The notes beneath the pieces were generated by a model. It worked only from the letters and a program-made list of their open reading frames with translations, searched no databases and was not told the origin of the DNA. From positions 6,014,001 through 6,078,000 of the forward strand of contig CM055609.1 in the NCBI GenBank assembly GCA_029379385.1: DNA of 64,000 nucleotides, read 5' to 3'. The stretch's first letter is position 1, and each line of letters begins with the position of its first letter. The translations under genes and the position numbers were made by a program. Positions 1 to 11,033 of the stretch are shown in pieces. The DNA is from Quillaja saponaria (Eukaryota > Streptophyta > Magnoliopsida > Fabales > Quillajaceae).

Positions 1-261
1 TTATGATTCTGTGTTCAACCGGGAATTGATTGATCTTAATTGAATTGCTATTGAAAATCTACATGCATATGTTTAATATGATTTTCTAGGTTTTTTTTAA
101 GATGAATTTGGGCTCAAGTATAATTTGTTTTGGTTTTTGGAATAGACAGAATAGAAGCAGAGATATGATTTATGGGGTTCCCATTTGGAAGCAAAGAATT
201 TGACTTCATTGTTTTGTGATGCTCTAGTAGGGAAGTTAGGTTGCAAAAAGGGAATAAATAT
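1..261 (+). promoter_or_regulatory. 5' leader of DC1 copy A, cut by window edge
   Basis: This stretch is near-identical to 6500-6760, the leader of DC1 copy B, and recognisably related to 34570-34790, upstream of the NB-LRR gene. It carries the same run from the TTGATCTTAATTG block to the 'ggaagcaaagaatttgac' block just before the first ATG at 262. No long ORF exists in it, so I read it as promoter-proximal or 5' UTR sequence duplicated along with the gene. Its 5' part lies outside the window. Confidence 0.55.
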
Positions 262-1618
262 ATGAGGGCTCATTTTTCCTGTCATCCTGAGCATCCTCTG
301 CATTCATTACCACTGTAGAAAATGTGACTTTAACATGGATATTCAATATGTTCTAATGCCCCCTATCAAATCAGTAAGTTTCAAGAAGGAGCATAATGTT
401 CTGTACTTCAGACATCAGCATTGCTTATAACTTATAGAAAAGAATGGTGGTGTTTGTTTTGTATGCCATGAACAATGTCTGCAGGGGCAGCTAATCTATT
501 GCTATGTCACCTATGATTATTTCACACACAAATCATGTACTCAATTACCAAGGGAGATACAGCACCCTATTTCACCTATCACATGACCATCTCACCCTGA
601 TGCTTAATAAGCTTTCTAGATTTTGTTGCAATCATTGTCAGACTATATCTTTACATTATGCTTCCACTGCGAAAAAACCAAGTATAGCTTGTGTTTGAAG
701 TGCTTTCTCTGAGATCCTATAGATCTGGTGACAAAAAGCTGCCCCGAGAAATCAACACCCTTTTAGTCCTGATAGTCCTCTCCTTCTACATGGTGACACA
801 GACTTTTGGTGCAATTCTTTCCACAAATATTTTTCAAGTGATTGGTGCTATTGTTCACAAGAGTGTCAAATGGACATTCATTGCACTCAAATCCCCATAA
901 TACTGAAGAAAGTCATGCATTCGAGGACCGTGGTCTTCAACATTTAGGACATCAGCACCCTTTAATATCCATTGAGATTTACAACAACAAAGAGTTTCTA
1001 CAAGTCGATTGTTTACTATGCCAACAGCTATTCCTACAAGGGCAGAGGATCCATGGTTGCATTCCTTGCAAATGTTATGCACATGAATCATGTGCTCAAT
1101 TACCGTCCAGGATGCATCACGAATTTCACCCACCCCACCCATTGTTCTTACATAGTGGTCGGTGTGAACCATTTCATTGCAATTTTTGTGTCTCTTCAAG
1201 TTCATCATTTTGCTACCATTGTAGAGAATGCAAGTTCAATTTGTGTCTAAAATGGTTTTATGTGAAGCCAACAATAAAGTACAAAAACCATCCTCACATT
1301 CTTTTCATCTTGGAAAGAATATTCAAAAAATGTTTATGGTGTGATGAACTTGGAAAATTTAACAATGGTTACGGTCATGAGGATGACAATTACATTACTT
1401 CTCAATATTATGCATTCTGTTGTATGAAGTGCCACTTTAATCTTCATTTTTTAGGTAGCCCAGTACCATGTAAAATTGAACATGAGGATTATGGCCATAC
1501 TCTCACATATGTGGATTCAGTTGTGGAAGATGATTCAGGTGACCATTATTGTGGACTTCGTCAAGAAGAAAGAGATTCAGACACCAATTTTACTAGTGTG
1601 CAGATTACAAATATATGA
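262..1618 (+). pseudogene. DC1 (C1_2) domain gene copy A, broken
   Basis: DC1 proteins are plant-specific Cys/His-rich zinc-binding repeat proteins, often linked to stress and defence; exact biochemical roles are mostly unknown. The reading starts MRAHFSCHPEHPL and hits a TAG at 316. Compared with copy B, about 243 bases covering the first DC1 repeat and most of the second are deleted at 300/308. The frame then changes repeatedly. The longest open part (842-1618) still shows CxxC and HxxC patterns such as CIPCKCYAHESC and CRECKFNLC. Several metal ligands are lost: LKWFY where others have LKCFY, CDELGK instead of CDECGK, and CGLRQ instead of CxLCQ. Deletion, stops and lost ligands together make this a pseudogene. 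Its C-terminal module is absent; at about 1890 it runs directly into another DC1 fragment. Confidence 0.8.
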
Positions 1619-1904
1619 CTTATGTAACTGTGTTATCTCCGAGGTACACTAACATATATTATCTAAGAATCCATTTTTCTTTTTCACACACATTGCACAT
1701 TATTATGTTGTTTTTTGTTAGTATTACAGATTTTTCTTTGCCTTAGTTTGTTTGGGAGTATCGGGGGAAATTGAGGAGAGGGTATATTAAGGAAGCGGAT
1801 AGAAGGAGAGAGAGAATGAAAGTGAGTATCATTTTCCTTATTTAAATTATCTAGTAATGTGGAAGATGAGACCTAGGAAGGGGAAGTGAGTATCAATCCT
1901 TGCT

Positions 1905-2490
1905 CCAATGCCCTCCATCAAATCAAAAAGTCAAGAGGATGATCATAACTTTCAATACTTCAGACATCAGCATCAGTTACAGCTTTTGTCTTTGACAAGT
2001 AACATCAATTTTCAGAATCTGTTAGAACTTATAGAGAAGAATGGTGTTGTTTGTTTTGTATGCCTAGAACCATGTCTTCAGGAGCAGCTAATCTATGGCT
2101 GTTTCATCCATCGCATGGCCATCTCACCCTGGCGCCTATCAGTTCATAATTTATTGCCATCACCGTCGTGATATATTTTTTTTTCATTTCGCTTTTGTTG
2201 TAAAAAGTGTTGTTTCAAACTCGTGTCTAAAGTGCTTTTCATTGAAACATTATAGATCTGGTGCAGATGATGAATTGCTTCCTGAAATCAAACAACCTTT
2301 TTAGTCTTGAAAGCCCTTGCTTTCTGCTAGGTAACAAACACTTTTGGTGCAATTCTTATCACAAATTTTTTTACAAGTGATTGGTGCTACTTCTCTAAAG
2401 AGTGTCAAATGGACATTCATTATGCTATAATGCCGCCTATTATTGAAATAGAAGAGGGTCATCATCAAGAGGAATATGTTAAAAAAAAGT
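1905..2490 (+). pseudogene. Internal DC1 gene fragment (related to copy C)
   Basis: This begins in the middle of a gene, at codons for a MPSIKS sequence, and matches 13245-13860 of copy C better than copies A or B. Shared features include the FRHQHQLQLLS segment and the insertion encoding SNINFQNLLELIEKNG. The reading is broken: after the CLEPCLQEQLIYGC segment the sequence skips part of a DC1 repeat and shifts frame, and it later passes stops. It ends near 2480-2490, where a minus-strand LTR retrotransposon remnant begins. It appears to be a separate duplication fused to the tail of copy A. Confidence 0.7.
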
Positions 2491-3537
2491 AACAACTGAG
2501 CAAAAAAACATCATCCATAGAGGGAATAGATGCACCAGCCAAAACCTGATGCGGACTTAGTCAAGATTGGCTCGAAGGCCAAAAAAAGTAAGAATCATAA
2601 AGAGTTTATACTGATGTTCCTCTGAATAGTGACACTAGCAGTCACAGGTAATAATTCTACAAATTTAGCTCTCACATTCTAAACTTTATCTAAATAAATA
2701 AGCATATTTTGATCAAGCTGTCTCAAATTCATCATATTAATAACCACAAAATAACAACGTTGAATATCATTGGTATAAAGTGCTTTGGCTCGTTTCCATA
2801 ATTCTGAAGAAATTTTATAATAACAAAAAATCTGCAAAAGTGAGGGTGAAAGGGATGCCCACAAAAAACTACATAACTAAGCATCAATTTTCTTCTACAT
2901 AAGTTGTTCTTTTTTAGAAATTTTAGATAAGGTTTAAATAAATGATCTACATGACCCTGACCTATAAACCATAATTAAATCGAAGCAATCTATGATAGAT
3001 AATTAAATCCATTCAATTTTTTGGTAGTAATAATAAGGATCTAGAAAACAAAGAGCTAAAAGTATTAGGTTTTGACATACCAATTTTAGATTGTTCGGAG
3101 TAAGACATACTGCTGAACCATGGCAATGAACAGTATAGTAAATAGTACCTTGAACAGTTACTCCATGAATAATATTGTGATGAAACAACCGGATCTTAAC
3201 TATCGATCATACTACTGGAATGAGACATAGCAGTGAAAGGACATGCTGGAAAGAGACATAATGGAATAAAAATAAAAATTAGGTTTTCTCTCTCCAGGCT
3301 TTGATACCATGTGGAAGTTAGAGAAAAAGAAAACTTAGGTATTGAGGGTGAAAATCAATGAGTATTGCATTCACACTGATGCTATATTTATATTGTATGA
3401 ATGAATGTTGTACATGCTAAGTTAACTATATTACAACCTAAATCAAGGCTAAGAATAAGGAAGATAGAAATAAGGAAACTAATTACAGACTAAATAAGGA
3501 AACTAGTCACTATTTCAATAGTATTTTTCATTCAACA
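2490..3537 (-). mobile_element. Truncated copia-like LTR retrotransposon (5' LTR plus gag start)
   Basis: On the minus strand an LTR-like segment runs from 3537 (starting TGTTGAATG) to 3310 (ending CTTCCACA), giving TG...CA ends. It is followed at once by TGGTATCAAAGCC (3309-3297), an initiator-Met-tRNA-type primer binding site. Further in, the minus-strand ORF at 2864-2679 contains SELWKRAKALY and QLDQNMLIYL. These resemble the copia gag segment (W..L...Y...... L.Q.D..... Y). Protease, integrase and RT are not seen, so the element is truncated, with its inner end at the DC1 fragment near 2490. The gag call is from pattern only. Confidence 0.6.
3310..3537 (-). repeat. 5' LTR of the copia-like remnant
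   Basis: About 228 bases with 5'-TG and CA-3' ends on the minus strand, followed directly by the primer binding site complement 'ggctttgatacca' at 3297-3309. No second LTR copy was recognised in the window. Confidence 0.55.
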
Positions 3538-4364
3538 ATTAGTCCGAGTATTGTAATGGAAGGAGATGGGAAGTAAATCTCTGGTGGGTGAAATTTTTTA
3601 GACTTTTAAAGCTTGATGTCTATGTACATTGGATTATTTTATGTTTTTGCTTTAAGTGATGAGAATGACATGCAATGCAAATTGAATTAAGTCAGCTGCT
3701 CCAAATACTACTTTCCATCAGTAGTGATCAGACTATGTTTGCAATGTCCTCCACAAATCTAGTGCTGATAAGCTACCCTATATGATCAAACAGCCTCATC
3801 ATTTTACAGACTAACAGATATTTCAGTAGTCACAGACTTTTTAGGAAGTGAAGCCTTCCGCTGTGCTGAGAGAGAATTTGACATATACGGCAATTAAGAA
3901 AATCAGGCTTAATGGAGAATTGCGTCAAGGTGGCTTAGTGACAACCGCAGGTGTCACTACAGAACAGTAACATCTTGAACTTGAAAGGTTTAGTCATTAG
4001 ACGCATGCTTTCACTTCTGTTTTCATCTGGAAGGTTCTCATCTTAGTTGTATAGTTCAAGAAGTTTCTGACTTATCCATAAACATAGAATATACTAGTAT
4101 TTGTTTACATTCAGGATAAGCATGTGGTGGAACATGCATTTCTGAATATATATATGATTGATTCAATGATTGTTCTCTGACGGTAGAATTTTTGCTCTTT
4201 GGCTAAATAACAAGTAAAAAATATGTGAATGGAATATAGCCAGCAGAAATGATAGACACGTGTGCAAAAGCCTAAGGAGACCATGCAAGAAATGACAAAT
4301 AATTATAAGTAATTAAGTAATTGACTTAGCTTGACGTTGCAGGGCTCTGTGACTCTACCTCTCC
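3538..4364. other. Intergenic; upstream region of the dioxygenase gene
   Basis: No coding pattern or repeat unit was recognised. The last 200 bases would contain the promoter and leader of the dioxygenase gene. I could not single out a TATA box with confidence. Confidence 0.4.
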
Positions 4365-5645
4365 ATGGCTTCAGCTGCTTCAGAGATTGGTCAAGGATCA
4401 AATCTTCTTCTGCATTCAACCAAGAGAAGCATCAAAGCACTATCTGAATCACCTGACTTAACCTCTATTCCATCTTCATATGCCTTCATAACCAACCCAG
4501 GTGAAGTAGTTTCAGACCCACATGATGATCCACTCCCAATTATTGATTACTCCCTTTTGATATCTGGTACACCTGATCAACGGTCCAAGGCCATTCATGA
4601 CCTGGGCAAAGCTTGTGAGGAGTGGGGCTTCTTCATGGTGGTCAATCATGACATACCAAAGACACTCATGGAGAAAATGTTTGTTGAAGTTTTTGGGTTT
4701 TTTAATCTAACAGAGGAAGAGAAGCAAGAGTATGCAGGTAAGCATGTATTGGACCCTATTAGGTGTGGAACCAGCTTCAATTCTTCGGTTGAAAAGGTTT
4801 TCTTTTGGAGGGATTTCCTCAAAATCTTTGTGCATCCAGAATTCCACTCGCCAGATAAACCGGCTGGGTTCAGGTTTTCTTTTTCTTTTTCTTTTTTTTT
4901 CTTTTTTTTTTTCGCAGTCAAAGTGTTTGTCAATTTGTCGCTTAGGATTTCATTGTTTTATACTGACTGTCTGACTCTGCCTTTTGCTCCTGAAGGGAGA
5001 CATGTGAACAGTACTGCAGAAGGGCCAGACATATAGCAAGGGAACTACTCAAAGGAATATCAGAGAGCTTAGGCCTGGAACCCAGTTACATAGAACAGGC
5101 ACTGAATCTAGACTCAGGTTTGCAAGTCTTCATAGCTAACTTCTATCCACCATGTCCACAGCCAGATATGGCAATGGGAATGCCCCCTCATTCTGATCAT
5201 GGCCTCTTAACACTCCTTTCACAAAATGGGGTTATTGGCCTTCAAATCCTACATAAGGGAAAGTGGGTCAACTGTAAATGCCATTCCCAATTGCTTGGTG
5301 GTCAATGTTTCTGATCATATTGAGGTACAAATGTTTTTCCTTATGCAGTTTACTTCTTTTATAAAAATAATCTCAACCCGTTTTATTCTTTTGTCCAAGA
5401 TTTTGAGTAATGGCAAGTACAAGAGTGTGTTACATAAAGCAGTGGTGAGCAGCAAAGCTACAAGGATTTCCATAGCTGTAGCAAATGGGCCATCTGGGGA
5501 TACATTTGTAGTGCCAGCAGCAGAACTGGTAAAGAAGGAAAGCAATCCAGCAGCATATGTTGGGATGAAGTATAAGGAATATTTGGGACTTCAGCAAAGC
5601 AATCAGCTTGATGGGAAATCTGCTCTGGACAGAGTTAGAATCTGA
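4365..5645 (+). CDS. 2-oxoglutarate/Fe(II)-dependent dioxygenase (one frameshift)
   Basis: This is a soluble plant 2OG-Fe(II) oxygenase of the DMR6-like / 2-ODD19-like kind, which hydroxylates or desaturates small metabolites; the substrate is not predictable here. Three exons fit: 4365-4873, 4996-5324 and 5400-5645, with GT-AG borders and matching phases. Exon 1 holds the DIOX_N domain (LPIIDYSLL, CEEWGFFMVVNHDIP). Exon 2 holds the Fe-binding HxD motif in MPPHSDHGLLTLL. Exon 3 holds the distal His (YKSVLHKAVV) and the 2OG-binding RxS (RISIAVA), and ends DGKSALDRVRI. The ATG at 4365 gives the usual N-terminus. In exon 2, one extra t at about 5273 after GKWVN shifts the frame; without it the family sequence VNAIPNCLVVN reads through. 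As given the protein would stop at about 5314 and lose the distal His and Arg. The lesion is either a real null allele or a sequence error. Confidence 0.85.
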
Positions 5646-6345
5646 ATAATAATAATAATAAAAAAAAAGAGTGTAAGAATCTCAATAAAAATGATGTTGA
5701 GTCTTAATAGTGTGTACAAATAAATGATGCAATAGTAGCAAATGAATGGTGATGGTGGATATGTAAGGAAATTAAATTTCTAAATCCAGTATATTTCATG
5801 TGGTTTGAAATCCTAATTTTTCTGCAGTAAATGAACTGCAATGCTATTTAACAAGATATTTTTAATCAGATCAATTAATTTTATATGGTTTATCTTAATT
5901 TAAAGAGTTTTATTTGAGTTAGAATCAAATTAAGAAAATTTAAATAGGGAAAGATCAGATTAAAATAAATAGAATTCTAAAATTTTCAAAATGAAATTGA
6001 AAAGTTGTGTAATCTTCCTAAATAAGCCTTTATGTTTAATAAACCATCTCATTAGATGTCATTCAATTTGCTGAGACATAATCACGATTGACTACTATCA
6101 GTTTATGATAAAAATATCAGTTGTTTAAAGAACAATTAGGTTCTGAATTAAAACTTGGAATTTAAAATATATGTTACTATCATATTCACTTGATTTTCTT
6201 TTTCGAAAAACAAGTGTGTTTACTAAAAAAATAAAAAATAAAAATGATCCCAAATATAATATGACTGACGGGCACAAACAACAGTCAACAATTAGACTTC
6301 GCCCAAATGGTACATGAAACAATCGGCGAGTTGAGATCTATACAG
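5646..6345. other. Intergenic, AT-rich
   Basis: This contains the 3' UTR of the dioxygenase gene, with an (aat)n run at 5646-5659, then AT-rich sequence. From about 6310 it begins to resemble the leader found upstream of the NB-LRR gene at 34430. No gene was seen. Confidence 0.4.
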
Positions 6346-6760
6346 GAAGAGAGGAAAACTCTGCATGATATTTAAGGTTGAGGGATTGCAGCTTATTCAG
6401 GTTTCCAGTTGTTTTACTTTTTGATGCTTGTCATTTTCAATGCGCTTCTTTCAATTTCTCCGTTGTCTTCACATTATGTATTGCTTAATTGTAGATATCT
6501 TATGATTTTGTATTCAATCGGGACTTGATTGATCTTAATTGAATTGCTATTGAAAATCTACAAGCATATGTTTAATATTATTTTCTGGGTTTTGTTTAAG
6601 ACGAATTTGGGTTCAAGTATAATTTGTTTTGGTTTTTGGAATAGACAGAATAGAAGCAGAGATATGATTTATGGGGTTCTCATTTGGAAGCAAAGAATTT
6701 GACTTCATTGTTTTGTGATGCTCTAGTAGGGAAGTTAGGTTGCAAAAAGGGAATAAATAT
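6346..6760 (+). promoter_or_regulatory. 5' leader of DC1 copy B, shared with copy A and the NB-LRR gene
   Basis: The same order of blocks occurs at 1-261 and at 34432-34795. These are a GATCTATACAGGAAGA-type block, a T-rich stretch, ATTGATCTTAATTG, the TTGCTATTGAAAATCT block, a 'gacttcat' block and a 'catttggaag' block. The similarity ends just before the DC1 start codon in one case and well before the NB-LRR start in the other. It is most simply a duplicated promoter and 5' UTR. Confidence 0.6.
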
Positions 6761-8397
6761 ATGGAGGCTCATTTTTCCTGTCATCCTGAGCATCCTCTGT
6801 TTCTATATGATGAGATTAACATGAACGATGAAGCTTGTTGCTCAGACTGCAAGCAGCCCGTGGGAAATGATCAAACGTATGCTTGCTATAAGTGCAAGTT
6901 TTACCTACATAAGGATTGTGCTGATGAGCTTCCCCGAATAATTCGACACCCTTATCATCCCGAATGCCATCTCTATCTCACGACTTACGATGATTTAACA
7001 GGTTTCTAGTGCGATTCTTGTCACAGAGAATTTATTTATAAAGAATTCGCTACCACTGTAGAAAATGTGACTTTAACATGGACATTCAATGTATTCTAAT
7101 GCCCCCTATCAAATCAGTAAGTTTCATGGAGAAGCATGATGTTCTATACTTCAGACATCAGCATCGCTTAGAACTTATAGAGAAGAATGGTGGTTTTTGT
7201 TTTGTATGCCACGAACAATGTCTGCAGGGGCAGCTAATCTATGGCTGTATCACCTGTGATTGTTTCACACACAAATCATGTGCTCAATTATCAAGGGAGA
7301 TACAGCACCCATTTCACCTGCCACATGACCATCTCACCCTGATGCCTAATAAGCTTTCTGGATTTTGTTGCAATCATTGTCAGACTATATTTTTTAAGTT
7401 CAGCTTCCACTGCGAAAAAACCAAGTTTAGCTTGTGTTTGAAGTGCTTTCCTCTGAAATCCTATAGATCTGGTGACAATGAGCTGCCCCGAGAGATCAAA
7501 AACCCTTTTAGTCCTGATAGCCGTCTCCTTCTGCATGGTGACACAGACTTTTGGTGCAATTCTTGCCACAAGTATTTTTCAAGTGATTGGTGCTATTTGT
7601 TCACAAGAGTGTCAAATGGACATTCATTGCGCTCAAATTCCCAGGATAATATCTGAAGAAAGTCATGCGTTAGAGGACCATGGTCTTCAACATTTAGGAC
7701 ATCAGCACCCTTTGATATCCATTGAGATTTATAACAACAAAGAGTTTCTACAAGTCGATTGTTTACTATGCCAACAGCAGTTCCTGCAAGGGCAGACTGA
7801 TCCGTGGTTGCATTCCTTGCAAATGTTATGCACATGAATCATGTGCTCAATTACTGTCCAGGATGCATCACTCATTTCACCCACCCTACCCCTTGTTCCT
7901 ACATAGTAGTCGGAGTGAACCATTTCAGTTGCAATTTTTGTGTCTCTTCAAGTTCATCATTCCGCTACCATTGTAGAGAATGCAAGTTCAATTTGTGTCT
8001 AAAATGCTTTTATGTGAAGCCAACAATAAAGTACAGAAGCCATCCTCACATTATTTTCATCTTGGAAAGAATATTCGAAAAATGTCTATGGTGTGATGAA
8101 TGTGGAAAATTTATCAATGGTTACGGTCATGAGGATAACAACTACATTGCTTCTCAATATTATGCATTCCGTTGTATGGAGTACCATTTTAATCTTCATT
8201 TTCTATGTGGCCCATTACCATGTAAAATTGAACATGAGGATCATGGCCATACTCTCGCATACGTGGATTCAGTTGTGGAAGACGATTCAGGTGTCTATTA
8301 TTGCGGACTTTGTTAAGAAGAAAGAGATCCAAGAGACCAAGTTTACTGGTGTGCAGATTGCAAATATATGACTCATGTAAACTGTGTTATCTCCAAG
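6761..8397 (+). pseudogene. DC1 (C1_2) domain gene copy B, main exon, broken
   Basis: The exon starts MEAHFSCHPEHPLFLYDEIN and encodes about nine DC1 repeats with the pattern H..HPL....CxxC....YxCxxCxFxLHxxC. The ATG at 6761 aligns with the ATG of the best copy at 23225. Visible lesions are: TGG to TAG in FW(stop)CDSC at 7007; a scrambled second repeat; one extra t near 7595 in the WCYW(S/F) segment; an insertion near 7798 (GQTDPWL where others have GQxxxGC); and CAA to TAA at 8314 in the C.LC(stop)EE motif. The exon would end at 8397 with a GT donor, in the same place and phase as copy D. With at least four independent lesions this is a pseudogene rather than a sequencing artefact. Confidence 0.8.
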
Positions 8398-9018
8398 GTA
8401 CACTAACATATATTATCTAAGAATCCGTTTTTCTTCTCCACACATATTGCAAATTTATCTATTGTTTTTGGTTAGTATTACACATTATTCTTTGCCTTAG
8501 TTTGTTTGTGAGTTTTGGGGGAAATTGAGGAAAGGGTATATTAAGGAAGCGGACAGAAGGAGAGAGAGAATGAAAGTGAGTATCATTTTCCTTATTTAAA
8601 TTTCTAGCAATGTGGAGGATGAGACCTAGGAAGGGGGAGTTTGATCCCCAAAACATACTCACATCCCCCTGTCGCCTGCAGTTTGGAAGGAGAAAACGAC
8701 TGTTGGCAGGTGAGGGAAGAGTATTTAGTCCCCTTTGTTCACTTCCTCTTATTATTATTGAAATGCACTTTCAAACAAACTAACTAGAGTCCCCTCTCCT
8801 CCCGTTACATGCTTACCCTCCTCCGTTGTGAAGTGTATAAATTTTTTAGTATAATTTGGTACTACTACTATCTGTAAGGATATATTACTGAACTTTTTTT
8901 TCCCTTTAATGAAATAATATTTAGCAAACTTTTTTGATCATACTGCCCATCATTTGTTTTTCTAGACTTTTTATATAGATTTAGTAGAGTGGACTCTTAA
9001 TTGCCCCTATTTTATCAG

Positions 9019-9910
9019 GTATTGAATGTATTAAAGGGAGAATGTGACAATGTGGTTCTTAGAGCTGCTGGTGAACCAATGATGTCACTTCAAGGCACAG
9101 ACCAAGGGAGTGCAACAACCAGAAATATAAAATCTGAATTGCAGATGCCAAGCTTGTTGGAAATAATGAACACTTTATCTAAAAAGGATTAAAATAAAAT
9201 GAAAGCTTTTTTTATCCTCCCCGACATTTTAAGGATAAAGAAAGTGAAGAGACATCAGATATTGATCAGCAAGAACATGGTTATAGCAATAATTTTCTCC
9301 ATATACTGACAAGTACTTCGACCAGCTACTGGCAAGCCTTCTCTCTGGAAAACTTTCGTGTCTACAGTGGCCAGTTAAAATAAGTGAACTTCAGCAGAAG
9401 CTTGTGGATGTTGAGGGATACATGATTCCTTGGAATTTGGCCCCCATTCTGAAGGACTTGTTTAACAAATATGGCGATATCAGTAGTGAATCAAAATTAA
9501 GTAAAAAACTGAAGGAAATAGTTTTCTTCTACTTATGTTGGGTGGTAAACAGCATGTGCAAAACAAGAATCACTTACATCTCTGAGAATTTGATTGGCTG
9601 CTGGTTCTACATTCTAAAAGCTGTGGAGCGCAATGGTTTCAAAATCAATTTTGTTGTTGATCATCTTAAGGGAGTCACTCAAGCTTACTTTGGTCTCTTC
9701 AAACTAAAAAATGCGAGAGTAACATTCTTGACTTACTTGATGAAAGGAAGACAAGGTTGTACAGTGAGCTGGAGGAACTTAAGGAAAAAGTGGAACACTA
9801 CGAAGAGTTCTAAGAGCAGCATAAAACACTTCTGAAATCCACGAAATCAGGATTGGTTAAGAAGTGCTTGGAGCAGGCTTCTAAACTAGAGTGGAAGTTC
9901 GCAGGTGATT
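9019..9910 (+). pseudogene. C-terminal helical module exon of DC1 copy B, degraded
   Basis: After an intron (8398-9018) the acceptor TTTATCAG leads into VLNVLKGECDNVVLRAAGEP, matching the second exon of copy D. A stop at 9190 and later frame changes break it. The segment 9404-9835 still reads YMIPWNLAPILKDLFNKYGD, then FYLCWVVNSM and QAYFGLF. The final part (9836-9910) retains the LVKKCLEQASKLEW-like end in another frame. It belongs to the pseudogene upstream. The module resembles no named domain I know. Confidence 0.7.
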
Positions 9911-10640
9911 CTCTGTTGTAGTGGTGGTAATATCCCATTGGTGAAATCTGGTTTTGAAGATTGATACTACTATATGTCAGAAATAGATTATGCCTGTTTA
10001 GTTCTCTTTAGCCGGGTTGTGTAGCCTGTATATTTGCTTAACTTGCATTTTTTATGAAAATCTCATCCAATTTTATTTTATTTTATTATTATTAGTTTCT
10101 AATGATTTCAAAGAAAACTAAAATGTCCTGTGTGTTATGTTTGGTTATTCAGCTCACTTACCATTTGCTTAGCCAATGGTGGTCAGGTCTACATTATATA
10201 CGTGTCATTTTCATGGTGTTGTCCTTGTCCACTACACCTCAATTGTAGGAGCGGGACATGGTGGTGGGAAAATTATGAATATAAGGGCGAGTTGAAGGAG
10301 CTGAGGTACAAGATGAGGTTGACATGGAGGATTTCAATTTCTTTTCTATACTGATGGGAGTAGTGGTATGATTGCTCGGCTTAAAAAGTGATTGCTCACC
10401 TAGAAAAAGTTATGGGAATAGTTTTATTCTATCTGTTACTTACAAAAAATTTGGTAATTGCATAATATATTGCTTTCTTTTTCTACTTTATGCTTTATTT
10501 GCTAAATTTTGAAAGAGATGAGAATGAGAAAACGAAATGCTCGTTATTACACTAATTTCACAGCTTATTAAAATATTAAATAAACTGATTATGCAAAAAC
10601 CACCGATTTAGTAGCATATCAAAAGGGAGTCAGTCGGATT
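9911..10640. other. Intergenic between DC1 copies
   Basis: Nothing coding was recognised. From about 10600 the sequence begins to resemble the leaders of copies C and D (a 'cattacttcatcact' block and a tail before the ATG), different from the A/B leader. Confidence 0.35.
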
Positions 10641-10719
10641 GAGATAAACGCCTCCTTGTGTTCATTACTTCATCACTGGTATCTACATGAGGTAGAGGCT
10701 GCAAGGAGGAGATAAAAAT

Positions 10720-11033
10720 ATGGAGACACATCATTCCTGTCATCCCGAGCATCCTCTGTTTCTATATAATGATCAGATTGACATGAACGATGAAGCTTGC
10801 TGCTCAAAATGCAAGCAGCCTGTGGGAAGTGAGCAAACATATTGTTGCCATGAGTGTAAGTTTTACCTCCATAAGGATTATGCTGATGAGCTTCCCCGTG
10901 CAAACAAACACCCTTATCATCCTCAATGCCTTCTCAATCTCCAAGTTTCCCGAGGTTTCTGGTGCTGACTCTTGTCACAGAATATTTAATTGTTCAGAAA
11001 GCTTTTGCTGTGAAAAGTTAAATTTGACATGGA
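10720..11033 (+). pseudogene. 5' fragment of a DC1 gene (copy C1)
   Basis: The fragment starts METHHSCHPEHPLFLYNDQID and contains one complete DC1 repeat (CCSKCKQPVGSEQTYCCHECKF split over the usual spacing) and part of a second. In GFWC the next bases are TGACTC instead of GACTC, a one-base insertion that stops the frame at 10966. Similarity to copy D ends at about 11033, after a LTWKW sequence replacing the DLDIQ segment. A retrotransposon-derived segment follows. Only about a fifth of the gene remains. Confidence 0.75.

Noticed and set aside
842..1618. Treating the 258-codon open stretch as a complete small DC1 gene
   Set aside because: It starts in an out-of-frame segment, lacks several metal-binding Cys and corresponds to the middle of a nine-repeat gene.
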